64,000 bases of DNA from Sulfurimonas crateris (GTDB lineage: Bacteria > Campylobacterota > Campylobacteria > Campylobacterales > Sulfurimonadaceae), in NCBI GenBank assembly GCA_945883795.1, contig CAMCYC010000003.1, positions 1 through 64,000 on the forward strand, given 5' to 3'. Numbering within the stretch: position 1 is the first letter of the stretch; each line of letters begins with the position of its first letter. Below the pieces are notes generated by a model. It worked only from the letters and a program-made list of their open reading frames with translations, ran no database searches and had not been told where the DNA came from. Both the position numbers and the translations under genes were made by a program. Shown here piece after piece: positions 20,735 through 32,755 of this stretch.

Positions 20735-22363
20735 TTATATTTTAACTATATTTAATTGACAAGTAAGTGTTCGCTCTACTAAAACACGAGCAACTTCAAG
20801 TTTTCCATCTACAATTACATTAACATTGAGGTCTTTTAGCTTTTCTCGCTCATCTGCAGAAATAACTTTTACTACCAAATTTACATTTTTTGTTTGCGCT
20901 AAAATTGCTTCACAAATAGAGCGTTTTTTATCAAAATTATCAAGTGTCACAATTACTGCAGCTGCATGCTCAACATTTAAAGCTTGAATAATAGAGCGTT
21001 TTGACATATCTCCTAAATAAGCTTCTAATCCTTCGTTTAACGCTTCTTGCACATGTTTTGGGCTATTATCAACGATGATATAATCTGCTCCATAAAGTTC
21101 CAAATTCTGTTCAACAAACTTTCCTACAATGCTATATCCACAAATAATAACATGATTTTTTCTTGTACCCATATGTAAAACTTCAGGAATAATATTATTA
21201 TCTTTTATAAAAAAGTTTGCTATTACTTTTGTTTGAGGTACCAAAAATGGTGAGATAACCATTGAAAAAATAACAACTAATACGAGTAGTTCGGAGAGTT
21301 CATTATTAATTAATCCATTCATACTTGCAAGTGCAAAGATAACAAAAGCAAACTCTCCAACCTGAGAGAGTGCTATTCCTGTTGTGAGGGCAAGTGGGCT
21401 TGGTGTGGAAAATTTGAGCGCTCCAAATGTAATAAGCGTTTTTAGAACTATTATAAGCAAAAATAGAGCAGTAATTAAGGCAATATTTTGCACTAGCATC
21501 TCCAAATTTATCTTCATCCCAATCACAATAAAAAAAGTTCCCAATAAAATATCTTTAAATGGAGCGATGTCTGATTCTACTTTATGATGATACTTTGTCT
21601 CGGCAATAATCATGCCAGCGACAAATGCACCCAAAGAGTAAGTAAAGCCCATAAAATGTGCTAAAAGTGAAGCAGCTACAACAACAAATAAAACCGAACT
21701 CATAAACAATTCATCAAGCTCAGAAGATGCAGAAAAGTGCAATAGCCATGTGATAACTCTTTTACCTACAACAAATAAAAGTGCTATAACAATAACCGCA
21801 CTTATAAGAGTATGATAAAGTATGGTGCTAATACTTTCGCCTGCTTCATGTGTCAAAATACCAATCAAAATTAAAATTGGAATCACGGCAATATCTTGAA
21901 AAATAAGTATTCCAGTTGCACGCTGTCCATAAGGAGCATGAATCTCTTTGGAGCTTTTTAAATAGCTCAAAACAATAGCAGTTGAAGAGAGAGAAAATGC
22001 AAGAGCTGTAATGAGTGCAGGCATAGATTCTAAATTAAAAAAGTAATGTCCTATAAGAAAAAAGAGTGTTGCACTTAAACCAACTTGTAATATTCCATTA
22101 GTAAAAATAATATTTTTCATGGAGTTCATTTTTGCAAGTGAGATTTCAAGACCAATCGTAAACATCAAAAACACAATACCAAATTCAGCAATATCATTCA
22201 GTGTCTCAGAACTTGCAAGATGTTTTAAATCAAAAGCATACACCATGACAGTACCTGTGAGAATATAGCCAATAATTTGCGATATCCCAAATCGTTTGAG
22301 AAAAATATTAGTAACTGTAGAGAAACCAAGAGCGATAATGATAAATAAAAGGACTTGTTCCAT
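20735..22363 (-). CDS. CPA2 family cation:proton antiporter with TrkA-N domain (Kef/Ybal-like)
   Basis: Multi-TM Na/H exchanger-like region plus C-terminal HVIICGYSIVGKFVEQNL RCK-type domain. Confidence 0.88.
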   Translation of the reverse strand: MEQVLLFIIIALGFSTVTNIFLKRFGISQIIGYILTGTVMVYAFDLKHLASSETLNDIAEFGIVFLMFTIGLEISLAKMNSMKNIIFTNGILQVGLSATLFFLIGHYFFNLESMPALITALAFSLSSTAIVLSYLKSSKEIHAPYGQRATGILIFQDIAVIPILILIGILTHEAGESISTILYHTLISAVIVIALLFVVGKRVITWLLHFSASSELDELFMSSVLFVVVAASLLAHFMGFTYSLGAFVAGMIIAETKYHHKVESDIAPFKDILLGTFFIVIGMKINLEMLVQNIALITALFLLIIVLKTLITFGALKFSTPSPLALTTGIALSQVGEFAFVIFALASMNGLINNELSELLVLVVIFSMVISPFLVPQTKVIANFFIKDNNIIPEVLHMGTRKNHVIICGYSIVGKFVEQNLELYGADYIIVDNSPKHVQEALNEGLEAYLGDMSKRSIIQALNVEHAAAVIVTLDNFDKKRSICEAILAQTKNVNLVVKVISADEREKLKDLNVNVIVDGKLEVARVLVERTLTCQLNIVKI

Positions 22364-22479
22364 AGGTATTCTTTGTGTGAAATATTTTGTAGATTATAGC
22401 TTATTTGAGGTTTATTCTATAGAGATTTTAAGAGATTTTAGAATACAATCCGCGAATTATTAATCTTTAAAGGCTTGAC

Positions 22480-24099
22480 ATGACTAAATTCATTTTTGTA
22501 ACTGGTGGGGTTTTAAGTTCTCTTGGGAAAGGAATTACAGCTGCAAGTATTGGTACTTTGCTCAAACACGCTGGTAAAGAAGTGGGTATGTTAAAAATAG
22601 ACCCTTACATTAATGTTGACCCTGGAACTATGAGTCCACTTGAACATGGAGAGGTTTTTGTCACAAAAGATGGCGCTGAAACAGATCTTGATATTGGAAA
22701 TTATGAGCGATTTTTGGATAGTTCATTTTTAAAATCAAGTAACTTTACAACGGGTCAAGTATACTCTTCTGTTATTGAGCGAGAAAGAGCAGGTGGTTAT
22801 TTAGGACAAACTATTCAAGTTATTCCTCATATTGTTGGAGAGATAGTCCATCGCATAAAACTCGCAGGAAAAGGGCATGATATCCTTGTTGTAGAGCTCG
22901 GTGGAACTGTGGGAGATATTGAAGGTTTACCATTTATGGAAGCAATTCGTCAGATGAAACATGATGATGATGTAGCTGGTACTTTTTTTATCCATGTCAC
23001 ACTTATCCCTTATATAAAAGCTGCTGGTGAGCTTAAATCAAAACCAACACAACATTCAGTTCAAGAGCTTCGCCGTATTGGAATTACACCTCAAATGATA
23101 ATTGCAAGAAGTGAAAATGCAATGCCAAAAACATTTAAGAAAAAACTCGCCATGAGTTGTGATGTAAGTCAAGATAGCGTTATTGAAGCACTTGATGCGG
23201 CAACTATTTACGATATTCCTATCACATTTTTGCGACAAAATATTTTAAAACCAATTGCAAAAGAGTTGGATTTAGGGGAACTCAATCCCGACATGGAAGC
23301 ATGGGATACTTTGGTTAAAAAAATTGTACAACCTAAAAATATCACTGTTATCGGTTTTGTAGGCAAATATTTGGCACTCAAAGAAGCGTATAAATCTTTG
23401 ACTGAATCACTTATCCATTGTGGTGCACATCTTGATACAAGAGTAGAAATTGTTTGGGTTGATAGTGAAGAGATAGAAGAACGAGGTGCTGAAGCACTTT
23501 TGGGTGATTGTGATTCTGTTTTGGTTGCAGGTGGATTTGGAAATCGTGGTATTGAGGGGAAAATTAAAGCAATTGAATATGCAAGGGTTAATAAAGTTCC
23601 TTATCTTGGAATTTGTTTGGGTATGCAACTGACCCTTGTGGAATACGCTAGAAATGTACTCGGTCTTGCAGGTGCAAATTCTGTAGAATTTGATGAAAAT
23701 ACACCTCATCCTATGGTTTATCTTATTGATAGCTTTTTAGACCAAGCAGGGAACTCTCAGCTACGAACACATAAATCTCCAATGGGTGGCACACTCAGAC
23801 TCGGTGAATATCCATGTGACACAAAAGAGGGTTCAATTTTACGCAAAGCTTACCATGGTGCGACAACTATTCATGAACGACATCGCCATCGTTATGAAGC
23901 AAATCCAGCATATCGTGAGCAGTTGGAAAAAGCGGGGATGATTGTGACAGGTGAATCAAATGGACTTATTGAAACGGTAGAAATTCAAGACCATCCATGG
24001 TTTTTAGGTGTACAATTTCATCCAGAATTTACATCAAGACTCCAAACGCCAAATCCAACAATCCTTGCATTTGTTCAAGCTAGTTTGAGTGCTGAGTAA
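22480..24099 (+). CDS. pyrG: CTP synthase
   Basis: [24 protein letters not shown], glutaminase GICLGMQL and GVQFHPEF motifs. Confidence 0.98.
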   Translation: MTKFIFVTGGVLSSLGKGITAASIGTLLKHAGKEVGMLKIDPYINVDPGTMSPLEHGEVFVTKDGAETDLDIGNYERFLDSSFLKSSNFTTGQVYSSVIERERAGGYLGQTIQVIPHIVGEIVHRIKLAGKGHDILVVELGGTVGDIEGLPFMEAIRQMKHDDDVAGTFFIHVTLIPYIKAAGELKSKPTQHSVQELRRIGITPQMIIARSENAMPKTFKKKLAMSCDVSQDSVIEALDAATIYDIPITFLRQNILKPIAKELDLGELNPDMEAWDTLVKKIVQPKNITVIGFVGKYLALKEAYKSLTESLIHCGAHLDTRVEIVWVDSEEIEERGAEALLGDCDSVLVAGGFGNRGIEGKIKAIEYARVNKVPYLGICLGMQLTLVEYARNVLGLAGANSVEFDENTPHPMVYLIDSFLDQAGNSQLRTHKSPMGGTLRLGEYPCDTKEGSILRKAYHGATTIHERHRHRYEANPAYREQLEKAGMIVTGESNGLIETVEIQDHPWFLGVQFHPEFTSRLQTPNPTILAFVQASLSAE

Positions 24100-25678
24100 T
24101 ATCACCCAATTAGATAAGCACTCTCTTTACGAGTTGCTTTCGCAACGCTTTGAGAGTGAAGATAAAAAACTCTCACAGATTCCAAATCCAGCTCTTTTAC
24201 AAGATGCCACAAAATCTGCAAAAAAAATTGCCTTAGCCATAAGAGAAAATAAAAGAATCACTTTAGTTGGGGATTATGATGTGGATGGAGTAAGCTCTAC
24301 TGCTATTATGGTTGATTTTTTTCGACAAATCCCTTATCCTCTTGAAGCAATTATTCCTAATCGTTTTCATGATGGTTATGGAGTGAGTCCTAATGTCTTA
24401 AAAAGAGTTGATGCAGATTTGGTAATAACCGTAGATAATGGAATCGCTGCTATTGGAGCGGCCCAAATTTGTAAAGAAAAAAATATTGAGCTTATCATTA
24501 CAGACCATCATACGCCTTCAGATATTCTTCCAGAAGCGTTTGCAATAGTGGACCCAAAACTTGCAACTTGTGCGTATCCATTCAAAGAGATATGTGGTGC
24601 GCAAGTGGCATGGTTACTTTTGGCACTTGTTAAAAAAGAGTTAAACCTTACTATCGACATGAAACAATTTTTGGATATTTTGGCAATTGCAATTATTGCG
24701 GATATTATGCCTTTGATTGATATTAACCGCACTCTTGTCAAAGAAGGTTTAAAACTTATGCTCCATTCAAATCGCCCATCTTCTATAATTATCCGAGATT
24801 TTTTAAATAAATCTATTATCACTTCCGAAGATATAGCTTTTCAAATTGCACCTCGAATCAATTCAGCGGGAAGACTTGAAGATGCTTCTATTGCTTTGGA
24901 TTTTTTTACAGCAACTACAACAACTCAAGCATATAAACAATTTGAACTTTTAGGCACACTGAACGAACTTCGAAAAGCAACAGAAGCAAAGTGCACACAA
25001 GAAGCGATGGAAATTGCCAATGGAGATGATAAAGTGATTGTTGTTTGGCATGAATATTGGCATGAAGGTGTTGTGGGGATTGTTGCCTCACGACTTGTTG
25101 AAGCATTTGGTAAACCTGCTATTGTTCTCAGCTGTGAAAATGGTATTGCAAAAGGAAGTGCTAGAAGTGTTGGTGAGGTGAATATTTATGAGCTTATCAA
25201 AGCAAATAATAGCTATTTGAGTAAGTTTGGTGGGCATAAAATGGCAGCAGGTTTGGGGCTTCTTGAAGAAAATATTAAAGCTTTTAAAATTGCAATTAAT
25301 CAAACTGCTTTAAAAATTGACCCAAAAGATTTTATCCCAAAAGATACACTTATGGGAATACTCTCGAGTGATGAGATAGATTTAGAATTACTCAATTTAT
25401 TGGAGAGTTTTGAGCCATTTGGTGAGGGAAATCTTCGCCCAAAATTTTTGCTTCAAGATGCAGATGTTGTCAAAATTCGTCTAATTGGTACAGATAAATC
25501 ACATTCAAGAATTGAGGTAAAACAGTATCCACATGCAAAAAAGACAATAGAACTTGTAGCATTTCGCACTGTTTTTGAGATGCCAGAAAATAAAAAAATT
25601 ACATGCAGTTATACGGTTTCAAAAAATGAGTTTAATAATAAACTCTCAGTGCAACTTCTTGTCGATAAAATTTACTGA
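24089..25678 (+). CDS. recJ: Single-stranded-DNA-specific exonuclease RecJ
   Basis: DHH motifs [45 protein letters not shown]. Confidence 0.95.
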   Translation: MLSNITQLDKHSLYELLSQRFESEDKKLSQIPNPALLQDATKSAKKIALAIRENKRITLVGDYDVDGVSSTAIMVDFFRQIPYPLEAIIPNRFHDGYGVSPNVLKRVDADLVITVDNGIAAIGAAQICKEKNIELIITDHHTPSDILPEAFAIVDPKLATCAYPFKEICGAQVAWLLLALVKKELNLTIDMKQFLDILAIAIIADIMPLIDINRTLVKEGLKLMLHSNRPSSIIIRDFLNKSIITSEDIAFQIAPRINSAGRLEDASIALDFFTATTTTQAYKQFELLGTLNELRKATEAKCTQEAMEIANGDDKVIVVWHEYWHEGVVGIVASRLVEAFGKPAIVLSCENGIAKGSARSVGEVNIYELIKANNSYLSKFGGHKMAAGLGLLEENIKAFKIAINQTALKIDPKDFIPKDTLMGILSSDEIDLELLNLLESFEPFGEGNLRPKFLLQDADVVKIRLIGTDKSHSRIEVKQYPHAKKTIELVAFRTVFEMPENKKITCSYTVSKNEFNNKLSVQLLVDKIY

Positions 25679-26026
25679 TTACTCCATCTCAAGGGACATG
25701 AGAAACATCTCTTCTCCGTCCAAAATGTCAACTTCTACACTTTGACATGCAGGGCAACAATACTCTAATTTTTTGAGTGTTGATTCTTTTTTACATGTAA
25801 GACATAAAATAACTATAGGCTGAATACTCATCACAAATTTCGCTTCTTTACAAATAGTTTCTTCTTTAAATGTATCAAATGCAGTTTCTAAAAGTTGCGG
25901 TTCAACGCCACTCATAACACCTATTTTGACAACAACTTTTGTTATTTTTAGAGCATCATTTTGGGTTGCATATTCTTGGCAAGAGTCTAAAAGTGATTGC
26001 ACAATACTATATTCATGCATCAACAA
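25679..26026 (-). CDS. hypA: Hydrogenase nickel incorporation protein HypA
   Basis: MHEYSIVQSLL N-terminus, zinc motif CLTCKK...CCPAC; start at the MHEY methionine is likely. Confidence 0.93.
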   Translation of the reverse strand: MLMHEYSIVQSLLDSCQEYATQNDALKITKVVVKIGVMSGVEPQLLETAFDTFKEETICKEAKFVMSIQPIVILCLTCKKESTLKKLEYCCPACQSVEVDILDGEEMFLMSLEME

Positions 26027-27018
26027 ATTCTCGGAAGTAATTCACCATTAGGCATTTCCAAAAATCTCGAAGTTCCCCAATTAGTGTGTAAAATCACTTT
26101 TTTGAGATGTCTTTTTGTCACTTTACCAATAATAGTTGCTTGGGAACAATTTTCAAAAGTTTGTAAAATTTTTATTGCTTTGTTGGCATCCTCTTTTTTC
26201 ACAGCTAAAACAAATGTTCCCTCATTTGCTAAGGTGGTTGCTTCAAAACCCAATATTTCACAAATCCCATTTACCTCATCACTTATAGGAATTTTTGTCT
26301 CTTGGACTTCTATACAGATATTTGACTGTCTTGACCACTCATTCAAAACAGCACTCACTCCGCCTCTAGTCGCATCTCTCATGGCAGTTATTTTTATCCC
26401 TGAATCTATAAGTGCTTTGACTTGAGGAAAAAGTGAGTCACAATCACTCTTGAGTGTAGAATTTATCTGCATCCCCTCACGAGCCACAAAAATAGTAGCA
26501 CCATGACACCCTATATCACGATTGAGCACAATTACATCATCTTGAGATATTGTATTGGAACTTATCCCTTTTTGAAGCACTTCGCCAATACCTGTTGTAT
26601 TGATAAAGATTTTATCAACACTCCCACGAGGAACAACTTTTGTGTCGCCACTCACGATAATCGCATCATTGATTTCAAGTTCACGCTTCATGCTTTGCAC
26701 AATTTTCTCAAGTTCATAAGTGCTAAATCCCTCTTCAATAATCACGCTACATGTAAGATATTTTGGCTTCGCACCCATCATGGCAAGGTCATTGCATGTG
26801 CCACAAATTGCGAGTTTCCCTATATCTCCACCACTAAAAAATAAAGGTGAAACAGTAAAACTATCAGTAGAAAAAGCAAGTTCTCCACCATAAATAATTG
26901 CAGCATCTTCGCTAGAGGCTAAAATATCATTGGCAAAGGCTTTATAAAAAACTTGTGAGATAAGTTGATGGTTTTCTTCTCCACCATTGCCATAAGCGAG
27001 AGTTATTGTAGGATTCAT
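26020..27018 (-). CDS. hypE: Hydrogenase expression/formation protein HypE
   Basis: AirS/PurM-like protein with C-terminal PRIC carbamoyl-acceptor tail. Confidence 0.95.
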   Translation of the reverse strand: MNPTITLAYGNGGEENHQLISQVFYKAFANDILASSEDAAIIYGGELAFSTDSFTVSPLFFSGGDIGKLAICGTCNDLAMMGAKPKYLTCSVIIEEGFSTYELEKIVQSMKRELEINDAIIVSGDTKVVPRGSVDKIFINTTGIGEVLQKGISSNTISQDDVIVLNRDIGCHGATIFVAREGMQINSTLKSDCDSLFPQVKALIDSGIKITAMRDATRGGVSAVLNEWSRQSNICIEVQETKIPISDEVNGICEILGFEATTLANEGTFVLAVKKEDANKAIKILQTFENCSQATIIGKVTKRHLKKVILHTNWGTSRFLEMPNGELLPRIC

Positions 27019-27019
27019 C

Positions 27020-27703
27020 TCAGATATTTTCTAAAATTTTTGCAACAACCTCAGCAGGGTTTTGTGCTTGATAAATTGGGCGACCAACTACAATAAAATC
27101 AACCAAAGCACTTTTTGCAAATTCTACATCTGCAACTCTTTGTTGGTCGCCAGAATCTTCTCCAAAAGGTCTAATCCCTGGTGTAAGTGTGAGGAAATGT
27201 TTGTTTGTAATTTTTTTAATAGATTCACTCTCATAGGCAGAACACACGACACCATCGAGTCCACTTTCGTTTGCATCTATTGCAAATTGGTCTGCTTTTT
27301 TGGCAATAGAGCTTTCATACACTGCGCTAAACTCTTCTTGATTAAAAGAGGTCAAAGCTGTAACCGCCAAAACAATAGGTCTTTTTTCATACTTTGAGAG
27401 TCGTTGCATCACCTCTTGCATGGCTCTTTTTCCAGCAGAGGCATGAATATTAAACATATCAACTCCAAGCCCCATAATAGATTCCGCAGCGTCAGCCATT
27501 GTATTGGGGATATCATAAAGTTTTAAATCCAAAAATATTTTAAAATTTGGATTAATCTCTTTAATCTCTTGCAAAAACTCAACACCATCACGAATATAAG
27601 CACGAAGCCCAACTTTAAGCCAAATATCGTACTCTTTTATTTGATGGATTAAATCCAAATTTTCTTGTTTTGTAGGTAAATCAAGGGCGACACATAATTT
27701 CAT
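27020..27703 (-). CDS. pyrF: Orotidine 5'-phosphate decarboxylase
   Basis: LDLKLYDIPNTM catalytic motif, VVGRPIYQA. Confidence 0.96.
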   Translation of the reverse strand: MKLCVALDLPTKQENLDLIHQIKEYDIWLKVGLRAYIRDGVEFLQEIKEINPNFKIFLDLKLYDIPNTMADAAESIMGLGVDMFNIHASAGKRAMQEVMQRLSKYEKRPIVLAVTALTSFNQEEFSAVYESSIAKKADQFAIDANESGLDGVVCSAYESESIKKITNKHFLTLTPGIRPFGEDSGDQQRVADVEFAKSALVDFIVVGRPIYQAQNPAEVVAKILENI

Positions 27704-27706
27704 TTT

Positions 27707-28588
27707 TTAACCATTTACCCTTTTGATTCTTTCAGGCTCTTGTGCTTTATACAGTTCTGCACAACCACGAGAGAGCTCACGGATTTTTAAGATGTAGTTT
27801 TGTCGCTCAGTTTGTGAAATTGCTTTTCTAGCATCTAAAACATTAAACGAATTTGCGGCACTCATGCATAAGTCATAAGCAGGAAGCGGTAAACCAGATT
27901 CTAATGTTCGTAAACACTCTTTACTTTTTGCTTCGAATTCAGCAAATAACATAGCTGTGTCTGCTACTTCAAAATTGTATTTACTAAACTCTATTTCACT
28001 CTCTTTATGCACATCTTTATAATAAGTTTTTCCATGAACACTTTCGTTCCAAACAATATCAAAAACATTATCCACACCTTGCAAATACATGGCAAGTCTC
28101 TCTGTTCCATAAGTGATTTCAGCAGTTACAGGTTTGCATTCTATCCCACCAACCTGCTGAAAATAGGTAAACTGAGTCACTTCCATCCCATTGAGCCAAA
28201 CTTCCCAGCCAAGTCCCCATGCGCCAAGTGTTGGAGATTCCCAATTGTCTTCTATAAAACGGATGTCATGCGCTGAAACATCAAGACCTAAATATTCTAA
28301 CGACTTGAGATACAACTCTTGAATATTGTCAGGAGACGGTTTGATAATCGCTTGAAATTGATAGTAACTTCCAAGTCTATTTGGATTTTCTCCATATCTT
28401 CCATCTGTCGGACGGCGAGATGGTGCAACATAAGCAACAGACCATGGAGTAGAATCGAGTGAACGAAGAAAAGTAGCAGGATGAAAAGTTCCAGCACCTG
28501 CAGGAATATCATAAGGTTGTACAATATTACACCCTTGTTTCATCCAAAATTCTTGTAGTTTTAGTAATATTTCGCTAAAAGTTATCAT
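27707..28588 (-). CDS. glyQ: Glycine--tRNA ligase alpha subunit
   Basis: [27 protein letters not shown]; conserved start [12 protein letters not shown] lies at 28588 rather than ORF start 28624. Confidence 0.96.
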   Translation of the reverse strand: MITFSEILLKLQEFWMKQGCNIVQPYDIPAGAGTFHPATFLRSLDSTPWSVAYVAPSRRPTDGRYGENPNRLGSYYQFQAIIKPSPDNIQELYLKSLEYLGLDVSAHDIRFIEDNWESPTLGAWGLGWEVWLNGMEVTQFTYFQQVGGIECKPVTAEITYGTERLAMYLQGVDNVFDIVWNESVHGKTYYKDVHKESEIEFSKYNFEVADTAMLFAEFEAKSKECLRTLESGLPLPAYDLCMSAANSFNVLDARKAISQTERQNYILKIRELSRGCAELYKAQEPERIKRVNG

Positions 28589-28740
28589 AATTACCTCGTA
28601 AATAAATTGCGAAATTATAGCCAAGATGTAAGTATCTATAACTTAAAGAGAAATGGTAATTGTAAATATCTAAGTAAATCTATATTTCTCTCTACAAAGA
28701 AAAATAACTTAAAAATAAGAAAGGAAAAAATGGAGGGTTG

Positions 28741-28785
28741 TTGTAATTACTCAATATATTTTAGGCAAATAGGGAGTAATTACAA
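28741..28785. repeat. 12-bp perfect inverted repeat in ftsH-glyQ intergenic region
   Basis: TTGTAATTACTC (28741-28752) and GAGTAATTACAA (28774-28785); each arm contains palindrome GTAATTAC. Confidence 0.7.
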
Positions 28786-28790
28786 AAAAA

Positions 28791-30758
28791 TTATTTTTCA
28801 TCACCTTTTGTTTTAGTACTTCGTTTTGACATAGATGCATCTTCTTCAAGTTCGTGTGCTATTTCATTTGAAACATCCATAACTTTAGATTCTATGTTGT
28901 TTTCTTTTTCAAAGTTTATAATAATTTCTCTGACTTCATCACCAGTAATATTTTCTTTTTTGTATAGAAGTGCAACTATCTCTTCAATCGCATCTTTATA
29001 TTCCTCAAGTCTTATAATTACAGCTTTATATCTTTCGCTTAAAGATGATTTAATAAACTCATCCATCTTCTCAGCCATTTTTTCGCTAAATTCTCTACTT
29101 GCTTGTTGTGGTCCACCTAAAAATGATTGTCGATGTTTTTCTAAAACCATAAGTCCTGCAACATCACTCATACCATATACTTGAACCATAGATTTAATTA
29201 TCTCTGTGGCTCTCTCAAGGTCATTTCCAGCGCCAGTTGAGATTTCACCAATAAATACTTGTTCAGCAGCACGCCCTGCTAGTAAAACATCGACTTCAGC
29301 CCAAAGTTCATGGCGTTGCATCATAAACTTATCTTCTTCTGGTTTATTAAGTGTGTATCCAAGTGCAGCTAATCCACGAGGGACTATTGAAACTTTTGAA
29401 ACTTTTTTTGCACCAATTGTAGTCTCTGCTAAAAGTGCATGACCACTCTCATGATAAGCGACAATTTTTTTCTCTTTAGGATTAATGCGGCGAGATTTTT
29501 TAGCAAGTCCTGCTATAGCTCTCTCGACTGATTCATAAAGGTCTTTTTGTTTTACAGTTTTTTGGCTTTTTCTCCCTGCAAGGAGAGCGGCTTCATTGAT
29601 AATATTTGCTAAATCAGCTCCAGCTAAACCTGCGGTTAATCTTGCAATCTCTTCAATCTCAACATCCGCATCCATTTTGACATTTTTCATATGAACATGA
29701 AGTATTTTAATACGACCTTGAAAATCAGGTTTGTCAACTAAAACTTGTCTATCAAAACGCCCTGGACGCAATAATGCCTGGTCTAGTACTTCAGGTCTAT
29801 TTGTTGCTGCTAAAATGATGATAGGCGTATCTGTTCCAAAACCATCCATCTCTGCTAGGAGTTGATTGAGTGTTTGTTCTCGCTCATCATTACCACCCAT
29901 CATACCACCAGCTGCACGACTTTTCCCAATCGCATCTATCTCATCTATAAATATAATACTTGGTGCATCTTTTTTTGCTTGTTCGAATAAATCACGAACT
30001 CTCGCTGCTCCAACGCCCACAAACATCTCAATAAAACTTGAACCACTGACAGAAAAAAATGGGACTTCAGCTTCTCCAGCAACTGCTTTTGCAAGAAGGG
30101 TTTTACCAGTTCCTGGGCTACCAACAAGAAGTACCCCTTTTGGAATTTTTGCACCAATTTCAACATAACGAGCAGGGTATTTTAAAAAGTCAACAATCTC
30201 TTGGACTTCTTCTTTTGCCTCTTCCACACCAGCTACATCATCAAATTTAGTTTTAGGTTTTTCAGAATTGACCATCTTTTTAGAATTACCCATTCCTAAA
30301 ATACCACCACCCATGCTTTTTTGCATTCTGCCAGCAAAAAACATCCAAATACCGATAATCATTAGAAATGGAAAGAGCCAGCCAAACATTTCCGTAAACC
30401 AGTTTGTTTCACTAAAACCAGTATATTCTATCCCTTGTCTATCTAATTCTTCTACAAGATTTGTATCACCACTTGTAATGAGTCTTGTTGTATAAAAATT
30501 ACCATCTGCACCTTTCGCTCTGATATAGCTTTGTCCTATTTCTACTTTGGAAAGACTTTTAGATGCTATAAGCGATTTGAATTCTGAGTAACTGACTTGC
30601 TTGTTTTTCGTATTAGCTACAGTTGAACTTTCAAAATCACCACCTTCTCCAACAATTAATTTAAAAACTAAAATGATTACAACTGAAAAAATTGCAAAAG
30701 TTATGAGAGGATTTTGATTAAAGAAGTTATTGTTATCATTTTTCTTGTTATTTGCCAT
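28791..30758 (-). CDS. ftsH: ATP-dependent zinc metalloprotease FtsH
   Basis: [21 protein letters not shown] region, HESGHAL zinc motif. Confidence 0.97.
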   Translation of the reverse strand: MANNKKNDNNNFFNQNPLITFAIFSVVIILVFKLIVGEGGDFESSTVANTKNKQVSYSEFKSLIASKSLSKVEIGQSYIRAKGADGNFYTTRLITSGDTNLVEELDRQGIEYTGFSETNWFTEMFGWLFPFLMIIGIWMFFAGRMQKSMGGGILGMGNSKKMVNSEKPKTKFDDVAGVEEAKEEVQEIVDFLKYPARYVEIGAKIPKGVLLVGSPGTGKTLLAKAVAGEAEVPFFSVSGSSFIEMFVGVGAARVRDLFEQAKKDAPSIIFIDEIDAIGKSRAAGGMMGGNDEREQTLNQLLAEMDGFGTDTPIIILAATNRPEVLDQALLRPGRFDRQVLVDKPDFQGRIKILHVHMKNVKMDADVEIEEIARLTAGLAGADLANIINEAALLAGRKSQKTVKQKDLYESVERAIAGLAKKSRRINPKEKKIVAYHESGHALLAETTIGAKKVSKVSIVPRGLAALGYTLNKPEEDKFMMQRHELWAEVDVLLAGRAAEQVFIGEISTGAGNDLERATEIIKSMVQVYGMSDVAGLMVLEKHRQSFLGGPQQASREFSEKMAEKMDEFIKSSLSERYKAVIIRLEEYKDAIEEIVALLYKKENITGDEVREIIINFEKENNIESKVMDVSNEIAHELEEDASMSKRSTKTKGDEK

Positions 30759-30759
30759 G

Positions 30760-31599
30760 CTAGTGTGTTTTATCCTTTCTTTTTAAAAGAAGAGTGACCC
30801 ATTCTTCTTGTGATATTCTTTCTAATATATCAAACTCTTTATAAAAGCTCAAAACTTTTTGCTCATATTTATCGATAATACCTGATAAAATTAAGATTCC
30901 ATTCTCTTTAAGAACATTTTTTAAATCCTTCGCTATAAAAGTTAATACATCTGCAACTATATTTGCTACTACAATGTCATAAGTATTATTTGCTAAAGAT
31001 ACAGAGCCTTCCCAAATATTTGAAAAGCTTAGTTCATTAAGAGTTGCGTTTTGTATGCTATTTTCGACAGAGATAGGATCAGTATCACAAGCATCCACAT
31101 ATGCACCAAGTTTTACAGCAGCAATTCCTAATATACCACTACCACACCCAACATCTATAAGTAAATTATTTGGTTGTACATATCTTGAAATAGCTTGAAG
31201 AGCTGAAGCAGTAGTTGGATGATGTCCTGTTCCAAATGCGAGTGCAGGGTCAATGACAATATTTGTAAAGTCTGGATTTGGTTCATTCCAAGTGGAATGA
31301 ATATAAAATGCACCAACAGCTAAAGGCTCAATACTTTGTTGATAAACTTCTACCCAGTCACTAGTTTGTTGTTTTGTTTGATGACATTCGAGTTCAATAA
31401 TTTCACCAAGAGCTTTTTGTAATGCCTCTTGAAATTGTTCTAGACCCCAAATTATTGTATCAAGTTCCTCTTCACTTCTAATAATAAATCCAGATTCTAT
31501 CTCTTCAAAGCCTATGGGTAAAGTATCTGATAAAAAATCTGAAAATAAAACATGTTGAGAAGAGACTTTGACTACTAACTCAAAGTAGTGTTCTTGCAT
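30760..31599 (-). CDS. prmA: Ribosomal protein L11 methyltransferase
   Basis: IDPALAFGTGHHPTT and DVGCGSGILGIAA motifs; adjacent to ftsH and cheY. Confidence 0.93.
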   Translation of the reverse strand: MQEHYFELVVKVSSQHVLFSDFLSDTLPIGFEEIESGFIIRSEEELDTIIWGLEQFQEALQKALGEIIELECHQTKQQTSDWVEVYQQSIEPLAVGAFYIHSTWNEPNPDFTNIVIDPALAFGTGHHPTTASALQAISRYVQPNNLLIDVGCGSGILGIAAVKLGAYVDACDTDPISVENSIQNATLNELSFSNIWEGSVSLANNTYDIVVANIVADVLTFIAKDLKNVLKENGILILSGIIDKYEQKVLSFYKEFDILERISQEEWVTLLLKRKDKTH

Positions 31600-31973
31600 T
31601 ATTGAGCAATACCCATAACAGCACCAAGTTTTTCTTTTAGAACTTGAGGTGTAAAAGGTTTTACAATATAATTATTTACACCCGCTTTTAGTGCTGTAAT
31701 AACTTCTGCTTTACCACCTTCTGTTGTTACCATGATAATTGGTACATCTTTAAAACGAGCATCGGCACGAACTTTTTTTACTAATTCCAACCCATTCATC
31801 TCTGGCATATTCCAATCCGTAATTAACATTTCAATATCTGGATTAGCGTCCATTGCAGCCCAACCCTCAACACCATCAGCACCTTCTAAAATCTCTTTAT
31901 AACCTAGTCGAGCTAAAGTGTTTTTAATAATACGACGCATTGTAGAGCTATCATCAACAACAAGTAATTTCAA
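31599..31973 (-). CDS. cheY: Chemotaxis response regulator CheY
   Basis: Single receiver domain: VVDDSSTMRRIIKNTL, LITDWNMPEMNG, KPFTPQVLKEKL. Confidence 0.95.
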   Translation of the reverse strand: MKLLVVDDSSTMRRIIKNTLARLGYKEILEGADGVEGWAAMDANPDIEMLITDWNMPEMNGLELVKKVRADARFKDVPIIMVTTEGGKAEVITALKAGVNNYIVKPFTPQVLKEKLGAVMGIAQ

Positions 31974-32044
31974 TTAAAATCCTTTTTAATAATATGTGTA
32001 TAAAATTTATGGGTAATAATATCCAAATTTTGTTTGCTTTAGTA

Positions 32045-32755
32045 TTAAATTAATTGTTTAAATATTTTTGGTAGGTCAATAGTACTTTCATAGTATGCTT
32101 TTCCTATAATAACACCATCAACCTCTTTAGTTGCTATGAGTTTATTGATATCTTCTTCATCTTTGACACCTCCGCTTGCTATAGTAGGAATTCCACAAGC
32201 ACGAGCTATTTCTAAAGTAAATTCAACATTTACACCACTTAAAGTTCCATCTTTACCAACATCAGTACAAATGATAGCTTCAACACCAGCATTTGCAAAC
32301 TCACGGGCTAAATCGGTTGCTTTCATGGTGCTTACATCTGCCCATCCCTCAACAGCTACAAACCCATCAATTGCATCAATTCCAACAGCAATTGGATATT
32401 TTGCTGCCATCTCTTTTACAAATTGTGGATTTTTTACAGCGATTGAGCCTAAAATGATTCTATCTATTCCAATATCAAGCATTTTTTTGATAGTTGCTTC
32501 ATCACGAATTCCACCACCGAGTTCGAGTTTTACATTACAGTTTTCTCGAATTTTGATGATTTGTTCAAGATTTTTTGGCTCACCTGCAAAAGCACCATTT
32601 AAATCTACCAAATGTACCCATTTTGCACCCATCTCTTCAAATTTTTTCACCAATTCCCATGGCTCATTTGAGTAAATTTTTGCACTCTCCATTAACCCTT
32701 TTGTAAGGCGAACTGCTTTTCCATCTTTTAAATCTATTGCGGGGTAAAGTGTCAT
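32045..32755 (-). CDS. hisA: Phosphoribosylformimino-5-aminoimidazole carboxamide ribotide isomerase
   Basis: [38 protein letters not shown]. Confidence 0.96.
   Translation of the reverse strand: MTLYPAIDLKDGKAVRLTKGLMESAKIYSNEPWELVKKFEEMGAKWVHLVDLNGAFAGEPKNLEQIIKIRENCNVKLELGGGIRDEATIKKMLDIGIDRIILGSIAVKNPQFVKEMAAKYPIAVGIDAIDGFVAVEGWADVSTMKATDLAREFANAGVEAIICTDVGKDGTLSGVNVEFTLEIARACGIPTIASGGVKDEEDINKLIATKEVDGVIIGKAYYESTIDLPKIFKQLI

Noticed and set aside
25679-27018. hypA-hypE as the sign of a nearby hydrogenase operon
   Set aside because: No NiFe hydrogenase structural genes occur in the window; the NuoD-like protein lacks the full CxxC pairs so it cannot hold a NiFe centre.
28791-31599. cheY-prmA-ftsH linkage as a novel operon
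   Set aside because: This gene order is, as I recall, already known in Helicobacter/Campylobacter relatives; ordinary for the group.
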